Source: Pestalotiopsis fici W106-1 (lineage: Eukaryota > Ascomycota > Sordariomycetes > Amphisphaeriales > Sporocadaceae). From it: a stretch of DNA of 64,000 bases. Below the pieces are notes generated by a model. That model was not told the origin of the DNA, made no database searches, and was given only the letters and a program-made list of their open reading frames with translations. Both the position numbers and the translations under genes were made by a program. The stretch covers positions 2,108,001-2,172,000 of the forward strand of contig NW_006917097.1 of NCBI RefSeq assembly GCF_000516985.1, in the 5' to 3' direction. Each line of letters starts with the position of its first letter. Positions within the stretch are counted from its first letter, which is position 1. Below, piece after piece: positions 34,224 through 44,791 of the stretch.

Positions 34224-35731
34224 TTATAATCCAGCGCCTCCATCTTTCATGTCTTGTGCCCTCGTCTGGCCCTTGACGTAGTCGCTGAGCCTCATCTCGT
34301 TGCTCTCGTCGGCAGTGTGACCAGTCATGAATCGTGATGACTCGCCCGGCACATATGGTGGCGGCGCCGATGATATCATACTCGAGTGCGCAAGGGCGTT
34401 GTGCTGGTGGTGCTGATGGTGGTGGTTTTGTTCCGCTGGTCCCCGGTAGCCGTCCGTGATCATGGCAGCCTCGGCGGCGCCTTCAATACTGTCGACGCTG
34501 GTCTGGTGGCGGTGATGATGATGATGGTCGATAAGCAGTCCTTCGCGCGCCGGGTCGATCGGTGTGCTGGTCGTTGTGATAGTCAGTGGCGATACTGGTA
34601 TGGACGTGCGGACTGCTTGAGCATGCTGGATATGTTCTTGTTGGTGATGCTGCAACTGGGTTGGTGACTGTTGTTGCTGATGCTGGTGCTGCTGCTGCTG
34701 CTGCTGCTGCTGGGCAATCATAATGTCACGTCTTGGTGGTCGATTGCTGCCAAAGGACCGTGGCGACCCCAAACCCTCCTGCGATGGCGAGCTCGGGGCC
34801 GAAGACTGCCGAATTAGGGAGGTTCGGGTCCGAGATATCTTGGACTCGAGTCGGACCAATTCATTGGCCGTCGCGAGGCGCTCATCCATCTTGCGCCTAA
34901 AAGCAGCACCGGCAATGCGAAGAACACCCATGGTTACCGTGGCCATGTAAGAGAAACTAGGACAAGTCAGATTAGAGGAATGCTCCATAATGATGCCAGC
35001 AGCCGCACGTGCGCTTTGCAGTGTTTATACTCACATGAGCGCAATAGTGATGAAGAAGTACCCCTTCTCGAGGCCACAAAAGTGGTCAAGCTCTCCCTTT
35101 TCATCGCCTGAGCCGAAGCGGACGGTGTCATAGCCTTGGCTGGGGTTATCAGCGGCATCAGTGGACTTGTCTGTCGCATGTGTTAGCTTACTGATATGAA
35201 TGCCTATGCCGCCAAGGACTCGTCAGGAGTCTCTCTTTTCGAATTGTCTTCTTACAGTCACTTCTCGTCAAGCCGCCGCAGTTGGCAGGTACACCGCTCC
35301 GCGATATGATACTCAAGAGGCCAATGGTCAAGCCGGTGAACAAGATGTCGCCAACCACAAAAGCAAAGGTGAATGAGTCTCTATTCTTCAGACTCCGGCG
35401 GCCGGTATGTTGCACTAGTAATACAATGGCCGTGTAGACCAGAGTCACGCAGGTCTGCATGGTGTCAGTGTGTGTTCATATGATTGACTGAGCCAAACCT
35501 TCATGGACATGGGACAAGGAATGAGAAGACTGGACGCGTGGCGCCCAGACAACACCAGCGAATAGTGGTACTGACCATGATCTCCAGCACAAGCATAACG
35601 TCCGACGGGCCTAACTTTTTTGTCTCAATGTATACCAGTAGAAAGCCATTTAGAATTGCTGATATCAAAGTTGCCAGGGCCTGAAGTGATCTGACAACCA
35701 CCAGGTATGAGGATAGACCCCATTGCGCCAT
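34224..35731 (-). CDS. Four-helix integral membrane protein with Gln/His-rich cytosolic tail
   Basis: CDS complement(join(34224..34956, 35035..35170, 35256..35454, 35576..35731)), 407 aa; introns of 78, 85 and 121 nt. Helices are visible at LVVVRSLQALATLISAILNGF (about 10-32), CVTLVYTAIVLLVQ (about 54-67), FAFVVGDILFTGLTIGLLSII (about 83-103) and YFFITIALIFSYMATVTMGVL, the last one crossing the third intron. The loop before helix 4 has two Cys-containing turns (ANCGGLTRSDC and HFCGLEKG). The topology resembles MARVEL-type fungal membrane proteins, an inference from helix count and spacing only. The tail of about 230 residues begins RRKMDERLATANELVRLESK and contains Q8 and mixed Q/H runs, HHHHHRHQ and HHHQHHQH. 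The tail could bind metal or mediate assembly; no function is known. A long dinucleotide tract lies upstream (36041-36078). Confidence 0.8.
34687..34712 (-). repeat. CAG trinucleotide repeat coding for polyglutamine
   Basis: A run of CTG on the plus strand gives (CAG)8 on the coding strand, producing eight glutamines in the tail of the membrane protein. It is followed by mixed CAG/CAC codons. Such tracts vary in length between strains. Confidence 0.85.
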
Positions 35732-38357
35732 TGTTCCCTCTCGTCGAGGATGTGGTGGCACTTCCAAGCAGGAAGAAGAGGGCAAGCTACGAGAGCAAAG
35801 CTAGCGTATTCTCTTTTTTGTTTTACCTAAGCATGTGGCAAACAAGATAGACAGACGGCTATGGAGACGAGAGTCTAGGGATGTGTAAGGCGAGAAAGAC
35901 GGAGACGGAGAAAGCAAGGAAGATATTCGGTATTCCTAGGGAGGGGTAACAAACGAGTGTAGATGAAACAAACAGACAGACAGATGGACAGCAGGAATAA
36001 CAAGTCAGAGTTGTTGGTCGGACGGCAGATCGACGACTCGCTCTCTCTCTGTGTGTGTGTGTGTGTGTGCGCGCGCGCCAAGACCAAGGTTAGGGACGAC
36101 CTAGCAAAGTAATGTTCCCTGTCGTGTGTCCGACTCGGAGTGGACGGACAGCAGCGAAGTGCAAGATTGATAAGTGGGTTTTGGAGCGGATGGATGGAAG
36201 AGAAGGAGGCAGTGCGGCTTTCAGCTTCCTTGGCTACAGCAGCGACACGCCCATGCAAGAGAGAAATGGTAATAATAATAAACGAGAACAGGTGATCTTG
36301 CCCGGCAGTCGACACAGCAGAGAGAGAAGCCAAAAAAAGAAAAGAAAAACCGAACAGGGCAGAAACAGACTTCTGCTCAGTGTATCAAAGTAGGAAGAAG
36401 ATGGTGGAAATGTCTTGGCGCGGCTTGCCGGCAGTCGGATCGTGAATGGGGCCTTTTACTGAGTAGGTACCAACAGTTGTTCCTTTTTAGCGGACGAACC
36501 TTCTTGCGGATATTTTCTTTTTCTTCTCTTCGATTTTATTTCCCCCTCTCCAAACCCTTTTGATTCTCCAGGTCAGTCATTCACTTCAGTGACTAGTCCA
36601 ATGATTCTTAACCAGTCCGAGATCCAGTGCCAGAAGTGGAGGATATCAGGTCCCACCTGCAACTCAAGTCAAAGGTCACAAGTGGGTGGCGCGACTGGCA
36701 GATGTTTTCTTCCTTGCGTCCTCATCCGATGGCTGACATCGTCTTGTCTAGGCCAAGAGTGCAGTGCAGATCGCAAAATTCGGGTTTCTTGTTTGCCCAA
36801 ACAGTCTGTTCAGTCTAGTCTCGTTGGCTCAGGAGTGATCGGAAAATTCATCCCAACTAAAAAAAAAACCCCCAGCCGACGGCAGAAAAATAAGAGACCC
36901 ACCCCAACTCGACCGAACGACTGGGGGTATTCGTTTCGTTTCTTGGGTTTCTTAGCTGTCAGCCGAGGGATGGGATAGGCTAGCCAGCACCCAAGAAGTC
37001 AGCAGTGAACGCTGAAATAGGTAATGTCATAGTAGTATTGAGGCAGGCTACTACTACGGCACAGCCCGCTATATGCGTATGCAGGCAGCGAGAGGCCTCT
37101 TCCTCGCCTAGGTAATAATAATTCGTGTACTATGGGTAGACATTGTTTTTTCTTATAGAAACTCTCTCTCTCGGGTATGCAACGGGTGTATGGTAGCCAA
37201 TGAGAAGTGGTCAGCAGCACTCTTTTGTCTCCAGAACCCCAACAGGTCAAATGTTTCGTGGCGGACGCCCACAAGCCATTTGACCCTGCTTGTACTGTGT
37301 AAGGGGGGGATCCAAAGAAAAAGAGAACAGCGACACACCACTCAGGACTTGCATGCAAGCTCTCAGGGGACGCGTCATCGGCAAGGTCGGGGTCTTTTGA
37401 TCCAGTGATTCAACAACGGCTGTGTGAGTGCAAGTGCCAGTAAAAAAAGTGTGTGTGTCTTCTCAGTTGGTCATGTCTTTCCCGTACATGGGAGAAGAGG
37501 GGACTCAGCCACCCCATTCCGACGAATGAACGCCATTGATCCACTGGCCCATATGCAACGGGCGCACGCTAGGCAGGCCGCGGCATCTTCCGTACCCAAA
37601 GGTCGCTAGGTCAGGAGAGAAAAAAACATCAGACCCAGTCAAGCCAGTCAGATCATGGAGGATTTTTCGAAAATCGTGTCCACAGTGAGCTCTTTTCCAC
37701 TTTGGTATCTTTTTGTCTCGACGTCATGTTGACAAGGCCATCCATCAGTCTGTAGTGTTCCGTACAGATGGCAACTCACTTTTCTTCCTTGTTTTTAAGG
37801 TTAGTTTCATACCAATAAGTGCATACGTACTGTGCTTGTGCTGTGCTGTGCGGGTAAAACACGTTGCCAAGCTTTTATACTCTCTCCACCCAAGACAGTC
37901 AATTTACAACTGATTACCTGTATCAGCTCAAGCACATAATGATACAACATGGGCAGGGTTGGAAATATCGCATCATCCGATTAGCCAGTTGGCACATGTA
38001 ACTTTCAACTTGCCCGCCACAGTCTCTTATAAACATCTGTTCATGTCTCACTACAAAACACTCCAACAAACATTCATGTGACTTCTCTACTACGGTATTG
38101 GAACCTTGCTATTACTGGTCAAATTACTCAAAGCAGCCTGGGTGGTAATGAGAGCTTGACACCCTTCCATCTACACGATTCTTCATCCTGTGGCTCTAGC
38201 ACAGCCTTGCAACTTTGTCCTGGCCACGGGAAATTCAAACTATTTTCATGACGCTCTCATGGAATACCCCCTTGGGGGGGTTACATCTGGAATACTACCC
38301 CAATCTGACCGTAGCTAATGACTGTTTCCGTTCCCGTTTTCTCAATTGTTACACATC
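35732..38357. other. Intergenic 2.6 kb, promoter of membrane-protein gene, no other gene seen
   Basis: Holds the CT/GT/GC dinucleotide tract at 36041-36078. Frames at 36112-36393 and 36589-36978 (plus) and 36999-37358 (minus) are low complexity or unmatched. The downstream part is the 3' flank of the F-box gene. Confidence 0.55.
36041..36078 (+). repeat. Compound dinucleotide tract (CT)n(GT)n(GC)n
   Basis: About five CT, then about nine to ten GT, then about five GC units without interruption, roughly 310 nt upstream of the membrane-protein start codon. The GT and GC parts together are 27 nt or more of alternating purine and pyrimidine, a sequence type known to flip to Z-DNA under negative supercoiling. 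Confidence 0.85.
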
Positions 38358-41228
38358 TCAAGTTTTTACCAAAGCCTGGACAGCAGTCACAATGATATCA
38401 TCGCGGGTGACCTGGCGCTCGTTGTTGTCCAAGAAGAACTTGACCCCCACTGCAGGTGTTTCCGCGGCGCCTGGGCCGCTACCAGCAACGAAACCAATCT
38501 CGGCCGAAGGCGTCTCTTCGCAATGACCCCAGGCAGGACTCTCTGTGTCGTCCATAGCAACGAGTTGGAAGCCCGTGATTCCTTCGTTTTCGTTGAGCCA
38601 GACCCTCATCGACTTGAGTTTCTGGCCCCCAACCGGCCAGATTTCGTGGACATGATGCGGCCTCGTTTCCAACTCGGTGTCTTGCCTACTGCCAAGAGCA
38701 CACCAACACCAATGGTGCCCCTTGGTACCAGTGGTATCGGAAGGCTGTGAAAACCTCTCAGCCCCAATTGTTCTCGGCCATGGTTCTGTTGCGACGTTGT
38801 CTTGCACCAAGGTGATTGCGGCCAGGGGTAGTTGTCGTGTCCGGGTCGAATGGCACAATGTGACCCTCACCTCATCTACAGGCTGCTGGCAATCTAGCCA
38901 GGATACCACCGTCTTGGATGAAGGGTATTTCTTGTGGCGGCGCTGCCACTGATCGTAGACTTCACGCTGGCCCCATATTGGGCCCGCCTCAATAATGCCA
39001 TTTGGAGGTTGCTCGGGTGTCCAGAAGAAGTTGTTCGTGTCCCGGTGTGGTCGCTGATGGGATTGTACATGCACGTCATGGCAAACCAATACACCGACAG
39101 CACTCAGGTTTGCTTGTGGTAGCAACCGATTGGACCAGTACCCAACAATGCCAGCCAGGGTGCGGTTATTGCCATCACCTTGTTCATGACTTCTAAAAGC
39201 TCTTTCATCATCGGACGGTTGCCCAACAATGAGCTGCCTACCGCGATTGGTAACGAGCCGACAACCTGTAGGAATGTGTGAAACAGACCAATAGACATGA
39301 ATCACCCGCTCTCCACCGTGGCCGTCAATGTCAATGTACTGCATTGCATATCCCCTCGGGCCAATAGCTCTTGGGGCACGATTGCCATAGTGAACCTCGA
39401 ATCGTCCAAAATGAACATCGGCGCCAATCGATGTTATATCACATAATTCGCTTTCGCAGTCGCCAAAGACGAGCGCTTCCAGTGGAAGGTTCTCGTCATT
39501 CATTTTTGAAGCCGACCAATAACCGCGCCACAAGCCCTTGAATCCAAGTGTCGGTGATGGCAGATCCCCACTCCAGAGATGCTTTGCTGCATTGTCTTCA
39601 AGTCTGGCATGGTGTTCAACGACTCGATATTCGGACCTGAAGGGCATCTTTGCTTTTGGTTGTTCTAGCAGGGCCAATTTGGCAATCAAACCGTCCTCGG
39701 ACATGTGAGCAGCGAAACCCACAAGGAAATGGTTGGGCGATACAAGCAACAGGCGTTGATTGCTGTTGGCTGTTTTGCGAAGCTTGATACTGTCTCGTTT
39801 GGCAAAAAGAATTTCGAGTCCGCAAGTAAAGTAGCGAACGGCATCCTTCCTGTGTTCTCTCTCCGCGTCCACTGAATAGACAATGAAACCGGTAATCCAG
39901 TCGCCCTCGGGGATGCAGATATCATCTCGAAGGGGGGATGGCCCCTCCGATTCGGGTTCTATAGTATCCAACTTGGCCAATTCTCCTTTTTGGGTCCAAT
40001 GTATTGAAAGCGCCGGTGTGCTGTGTTCCATATCTGCATACCAAGATATGATGAAGGTCTGCCTCTTTGTGATAATCATTGGATCAGGATAAACAAGCTG
40101 TTTCAGGGGTGTCGATTGTACCTCCTGCATAACTTCTGTAATAGTACCATTTTTGAGCCCCAAGTCTCTTTCATTGTAGAAATCAGCGATTTGTTGACAG
40201 ATGCCCCAAATCCGCCGCCGATTGACTAGGCCATGAATTTTGGCCTTGCTCTCTGTATCGCTAGACAGATATAGGTCTCTGTATATCTTTGTCCAGTCAA
40301 GATCATCCGGAAACTGGAATTTCCCCTTCCACATCTCCAAGGGAATGTCATAGAGCCACGGCATATCCTGATAGAGGCGAGAACTCCAGTATCTATTAGA
40401 CAATTCCAATTGCGCCGCTTGTCGCGAAGACGCCCTGAACTGATTGATGGAATGCCAATCCAGATGTTGAAAAATGAACAACATGACTTCTGGCGGCACC
40501 CTTTTGAAAGGGTCGTGGCTTGAAGTCTGCCGAGATGGCAGGCCGGGTCTAGCCAAGCCCGACTTATCTGCTGCCGGAAACTCCGAATAATACTGGCGCA
40601 GGCGAGGTACAATCTCTGGATCGATGACGAACTCTTCCATCCCCTCCATAGTGACCCAATACTGGTCCTGGCCTTCGGTTACTGCACCATAGTCGATTGG
40701 TAGAATAGGCTCCGGCCCGAGACATTTCAGTATCTCGTAGAGGATTTCTTTATCGAGATCCTTTGGCTGAAGCACTTTTTTGAATAACTCAAGGCACGAT
40801 GTATGGATAGGAACGGCATAGGGATTCTCTCCATCTCGTTCATACCTGTTTTTTTGGCCAATGTAAGCAATATTTTGTAGTGTGTCGAGATTCATTGTAC
40901 TGACACCTGCCAACACGTAGGACCATCGGGGAAATTCGGGTCCGGATCTTCTCCAGAGACGAAGTCAAAGTAACCGCAATCTTGTACATTCGCCTGGCCG
41001 GATATGAAGACTCTGGGCGAATTATTAGCGCAATCACTGGTGACTGTCGTGGTGCCAGTCGTACTTTGAAGCTGCCCGAGCATCGGGGTTCTCGCTGATT
41101 ACCACGGTATTTCCCACCCAAGCAGTGTCTTCTGTATTGGTGATGGCCTGATCATATCCTTCATCTTGGACAACCTCTCTGTACATGGCACTGCCACAGA
41201 CGACACAGTAGACGTCGAATCCTCCCAT
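38358..41228 (-). CDS. F-box protein with N-terminal CxxC segment
   Basis: CDS complement(join(38358..40845, 40917..41012, 41065..41228)), 915 aa; introns of 71 and 52 nt. The 52-nt intron is needed to join ISENPDARAASK to VFISGQANVQDCGYF; its branch point is in GCGCTAATAA. The 71-nt intron uses a weaker GTGTTG donor, chosen because it alone keeps frame into YERDGENPYAVPIHTSC. The N-terminus MGGFDVYCVVCGSAMY and the following YPIHTSCLELFKK-like segment are typical of a fungal F-box family. The F-box itself is DPFKRVPPEVMLFIFQHLDWHSINQFRASSRQAA (about 198-231). The remaining 670 residues have no domain I recognise. They hold DVYDQWQRR-type and GFQLVAMD-type segments that may form beta-rich, lectin-like substrate-binding repeats. 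Expected role: substrate receptor of an SCF ubiquitin ligase through Skp1; the substrate is unknown. Confidence 0.85.
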
Positions 41229-41729
41229 AGCGAAACTAATTCCGTTGCGTAGTGCCTCGTCAGGATGAGGTTTAAAATCCTCTGAGCGAGGGGCGTGCCA
41301 GAACGAGATGCGTGAAAAAAGCAAAAATTTGTTGTGTTCGGCGTAACGTTGAAATTATACTTGTTGCACACCAAGTCAAGTCCATGGGTCCTTTAAACAG
41401 TGGTGGGGTTTCTATTGGTAGCCGCTGTAGCCTAACTGCCTGACATCATGCTTTACTCATCACTGTCTCGCGTGCACGTGCAAACACGAGGCGTTACAGA
41501 ATTCAAGAGCAAAACAATCATATATCAAAGAGTTTAGGGGTCTAATTCTGATGGAACGGTCTTGATTGAATGCAAATCCGTCTCATTGGGAGTCTTTTTT
41601 TTTTTTGTCTTGTAATGTGTGCTGCCATATCTCATGAAACCATTTTCAGGCGACAAGTTGCAGTGAGAATGCTAGGAAAATTGACTTCAAGTCTTTCTTC
41701 ATTTCCGAGCAGAGGTTTTCTCATGCAAA
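41229..41729. other. Intergenic 0.5 kb, promoter of the F-box gene
   Basis: Between the F-box start codon and the Efm7-like stop codon. The F-box frame is open for about 95 nt upstream but has no ATG there. No other gene is seen. Confidence 0.6.
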
Positions 41730-42512
41730 CTATGCCGTACATTTGTCTTCGGGCCACTTAATCTCCCAGCCGGTGCAGAGCTTCTGAACCTCGAGATCAC
41801 CTGGATCATTCTCAAACATGGGCTTCTCGAGGCGCTGCTCAAAAATTTTGTCAACGACAAAGCCGTGGTCGCGGGCGCGGTCGAAGAAGGCCAAGTCGGC
41901 ATGCTGTAGCCAGGGCCGGTAACTCGTGAAGAAGACGAGGGCCTTGCTCTCCCTCCGCCGGCTGAGCGTCATCTCAATGGTCTTGATCATGTTCTCGTGC
42001 TGCGGGTGCTTGAATAGTAGATCCGCCAGGATCAACACGTCAAAGCCCGCCGCCCGCTCCTCGGCCGTCTCTAGGTGTGCCAGGACCGGCGCCGGGTCAC
42101 ATCCCCACTCGTAGCCCTCGGCCACGAACCGGCTGCGCGGCTCTGGGATCTGCCCCGCGCTCTCGCCAGCGTTCTTGCGGATCATGACCATCAGCTCCTC
42201 ATCCGGGTAGTCGGTGCAGACGACCTTGCGGGCGCCTAGAACAGCTGCTACGATGCCTGGCAGGCCGCCACCGGCGCCGAGCTCGAACACCGTCTTGCCC
42301 CGGATTGCATCGACATTGTCCTCAAACCAATACGAGATGTAACGCGCGCCATTCCATAGGTAGTGACCCTCGCGGAGGTTATAGCCGACCAAGTGGATAG
42401 GCACCTCCTGCCCCGACTTCATGACATGTTTTGCCAGCGTCGGCGGCTTGGGAGGCGCATAGTCGGCAGGCTCCTGGAAGAGACCAGTGTCAAGCTGCTC
42501 ATCGTCATCCAT
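41730..42512 (-). CDS. efm7: Protein methyltransferase Efm7/Nnt1 (eEF1A N-terminal methylation)
   Basis: Intronless, 260 aa, ATG at 42512. A seven-beta-strand S-adenosylmethionine methyltransferase of the lysine-methyltransferase-like group. Residues 49-60 read GHYLWNGARYIS, a family signature. Motif I is VFELGAGGGLPGI (75-87), followed by the acidic residue after strand 2 in VVCTDYPDEEL. FDVLILADLLFKHPQHENMIKTI carries the post-II motif. The C-terminus ends VQKLCTGWEIKWPEDK. In yeast the orthologue, once called nicotinamide N-methyltransferase Nnt1, trimethylates the N-terminal glycine and dimethylates Lys3 of elongation factor 1A in the cytosol. Length and motif order agree with that family. 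The nicotinamide function remains in many annotations but is less well supported. Confidence 0.9.
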   Translation of the reverse strand: MDDDEQLDTGLFQEPADYAPPKPPTLAKHVMKSGQEVPIHLVGYNLREGHYLWNGARYISYWFEDNVDAIRGKTVFELGAGGGLPGIVAAVLGARKVVCTDYPDEELMVMIRKNAGESAGQIPEPRSRFVAEGYEWGCDPAPVLAHLETAEERAAGFDVLILADLLFKHPQHENMIKTIEMTLSRRRESKALVFFTSYRPWLQHADLAFFDRARDHGFVVDKIFEQRLEKPMFENDPGDLEVQKLCTGWEIKWPEDKCTA

Positions 42513-43015
42513 GTCGGCAGCTCCTGATCTTGACCGTTGTTAGTGTCATATTCATAAAACCATGATTAGATTGTCTTACATTTTCTCTTCTCTTTTCTAT
42601 GTTCGAAAGGACGAATTCAACCACTGCCCGTTTCGAATGTGGATTTTCGTATCATTGGGCCGAATTGTGAAGAAATATTAGTGCGCTAAAGTGGGACAGT
42701 ACATGCGGGGACGCGATGCACTGTACGCAGTCTACATGCATTCTGGCATGACTTTCAACTTGCGATGCGGCGGATTATACAATCTTAGGCAGTTCATATT
42801 ACAGTATAACCGGAATAGGTAGGTACTCATCGAACAGTTTCTCTTTCGATGAGTTTCATACTCAAGCGCTGCTACCAGTCCAGTCCCATCTTGTACTATG
42901 CACAGGATGGCTGTCCAGGCGCATTTCAAGGCACAGGAAAAGTGATACTCATTTCAGAGCCAGAAAATTGCACATCGCTACTGGTATCATATTCTTGACG
43001 TTTGGGTCAACGGAC
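42513..43015. other. Intergenic 0.5 kb, promoter of the efm7-like gene
   Basis: Moderately AT-rich, with no open frame worth calling. It separates two genes transcribed in the same direction. Confidence 0.6.
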
Positions 43016-44224
43016 TCAACCAAACCTCTGCTTAGCCAACTCCTTCAGTATCACCATGGCCTTGTCCTCCTTCTCTCGGTACTCCCTGAGCTTCTCCTTG
43101 CGCTCCTCATCCTTGGCCCTCCGGATCTCCTCGCGGCGAATCTCCTTCTCCGTTTTCTTGCGCTCGGCCGAAGCCCGCATCCGCTTGAGCTCCTCGACAC
43201 TGTCCCCGCCGCCCATGAGCTCGCCGTCGTTGACCTCGGTCGCCCCTCCAGGAGACCGCTCTCGGAAACCTTTCATCTTCTCATTGACTTCCTTCTTCTT
43301 TTCTAGCTTGCGCTCGCGCGTGCCGGCCTCGGCGCGCGGTACGAGCTCCTCCAGCCGTGCCTTTTGCTCCGCGCGATCGGCCTTGCGCTCCATCCGGAGT
43401 CGCGAGACACTGTCGAGGCCGTCCTCCTCATCCATCTCGCGCCGAACCTCGAGGTCTTGTAGGCTTGGTATTCCCGGCCCATGCCTGTCGGAGGAACGGT
43501 ATTGTGAAGAGCCCGGTAGTACGGGACCGTAGTCGTCTGCTTCGTCGTCATCACCCTCTGAATCGGCGTTGCCCGACCTTTTGTTTCTAGCTGTGCCATC
43601 GCCGTTGTCTTCCTCCCCTGCCGACGACGCATCTTCTGTGCCTACGGTACTTCTGCCCGTGGCCTTCGGTTTGCTGCTCACGTCCCAAAACCCAGACTGT
43701 CGCGTTTCCTCGAATAACTCTGGGTCATACCAACTCTGGGCCAGGGTACCCTCGTTCCATTTGGCTGCAAAGCTCTTCCAACGGCCCCTGATCTCGCGCT
43801 CGTCCATATCGCCCATATCCTTGTTCTTCTGTACGTCTATATACCTTGCCAGCAGCGGCCGGAAGAGGTCAAGATCGGATTTAGAGATAGGGCGTGCGCC
43901 GTAAGGCAACTCTGCGGGTGGCGCGGGGCGCGAAGAGCGGTGGTGGTGATGGTGATGATGCCTGTGTCGCTTGCGGTGTCGTTGACGGTGCTCATCTTTT
44001 GCAGCATCATCCCCTTCTCTATCGCGTTGCGTCATGTCTGGCGAGGCCGATCGATGATGTCCGCGACCCTCGTGCCTTTCGTATCGGCCATAATGTCTGG
44101 ACTGATTTGCGCTCTCGTGAGACTCGTCATCGCCCTCAAAACGTCGTTTTTTTACTGGTCGAGCTCGGTCGTAGTCATCATCGTTGGCAGAATAGTCGCG
44201 ATAACGCTGCTCAGAAGCGGCCAT
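43016..44224 (-). CDS. Conserved basic coiled-coil protein, probably nuclear (RNA-processing type)
   Basis: Intronless, 402 aa. The frame runs 13 codons further upstream, but the first in-frame ATG is at 44224 (MAASEQRYRDY). Residues 20-110 are a charged RS-like leader with a His-rich run ([16 protein letters not shown]) and a possible nuclear signal PVKKRRF. The conserved core is GARPISKSDLDLFRPLLARYIDVQKNKD...EREIRGRWKSFAAKWNEGTLAQSWYDPELFE (about 123-190). Fungal relatives are often labelled 'RNA helicase HEL117', but there is no helicase motif here. The last 170 residues are an almost continuous Lys/Glu/Arg coiled coil (RLRMERKADRAEQKARLEEL to EEIRRAKDEERKEKLREY). It sits head-to-tail with a splicing factor gene. 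Function is unproven; a role in mRNA processing is inference from composition. Confidence 0.82.
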   Translation of the reverse strand: MAASEQRYRDYSANDDDYDRARPVKKRRFEGDDESHESANQSRHYGRYERHEGRGHHRSASPDMTQRDREGDDAAKDEHRQRHRKRHRHHHHHHHRSSRPAPPAELPYGARPISKSDLDLFRPLLARYIDVQKNKDMGDMDEREIRGRWKSFAAKWNEGTLAQSWYDPELFEETRQSGFWDVSSKPKATGRSTVGTEDASSAGEEDNGDGTARNKRSGNADSEGDDDEADDYGPVLPGSSQYRSSDRHGPGIPSLQDLEVRREMDEEDGLDSVSRLRMERKADRAEQKARLEELVPRAEAGTRERKLEKKKEVNEKMKGFRERSPGGATEVNDGELMGGGDSVEELKRMRASAERKKTEKEIRREEIRRAKDEERKEKLREYREKEDKAMVILKELAKQRFG

Positions 44225-44791
44225 GCTGGTCAAAGCAGTTATCCAGCTGGGCGTCACATCCAATTGATTCGGGGGCAGGAAGTGGAAGCAATGTAAGTAA
44301 GTAAGCAGAAGTTCTTCTGGATTGTCAAGTACGTAAAGCCAAACCTAAGACGAGTTGATACTAGGTACCTGTCTAAGTACCTGATCAGTGTGGAGGCAAG
44401 GTAACGCGGCTGGGTAAGGGTTGTTTGATTAGATAAGATCCAGAATCGCAGATCAAGACGTCACTGCCCAAGGTAGCCAATAGCATTACATTACATACTT
44501 TAAGGGTTGATCCAACAACGATTTTAGAATAAAACAACCCATGACAGACCATTCACAAAGACAGCAAAACAATACATATTTATGATGAATGATTTGTATC
44601 TACGAGAATAATTCTGAGCATGCACTGTAATACATAGATGCCTTTGCTTAATTAGCTGCTTGATAAGACGCCCATAAATGAGCAGTCAGCTTTTCGAGAG
44701 TGGATCATCTCTTTGCCTGAGCAAGAGGCTTCCTATGGGTCTGATGAGTTTGGGATGCTCATTGTATTATTATTTATACTCTAGACCTCCA
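44225..44791. other. Intergenic 0.6 kb, no gene seen
   Basis: Promoter of the coiled-coil protein gene and 3' flank of the U2SURP-like gene. AT-rich in its second half. Confidence 0.6.
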
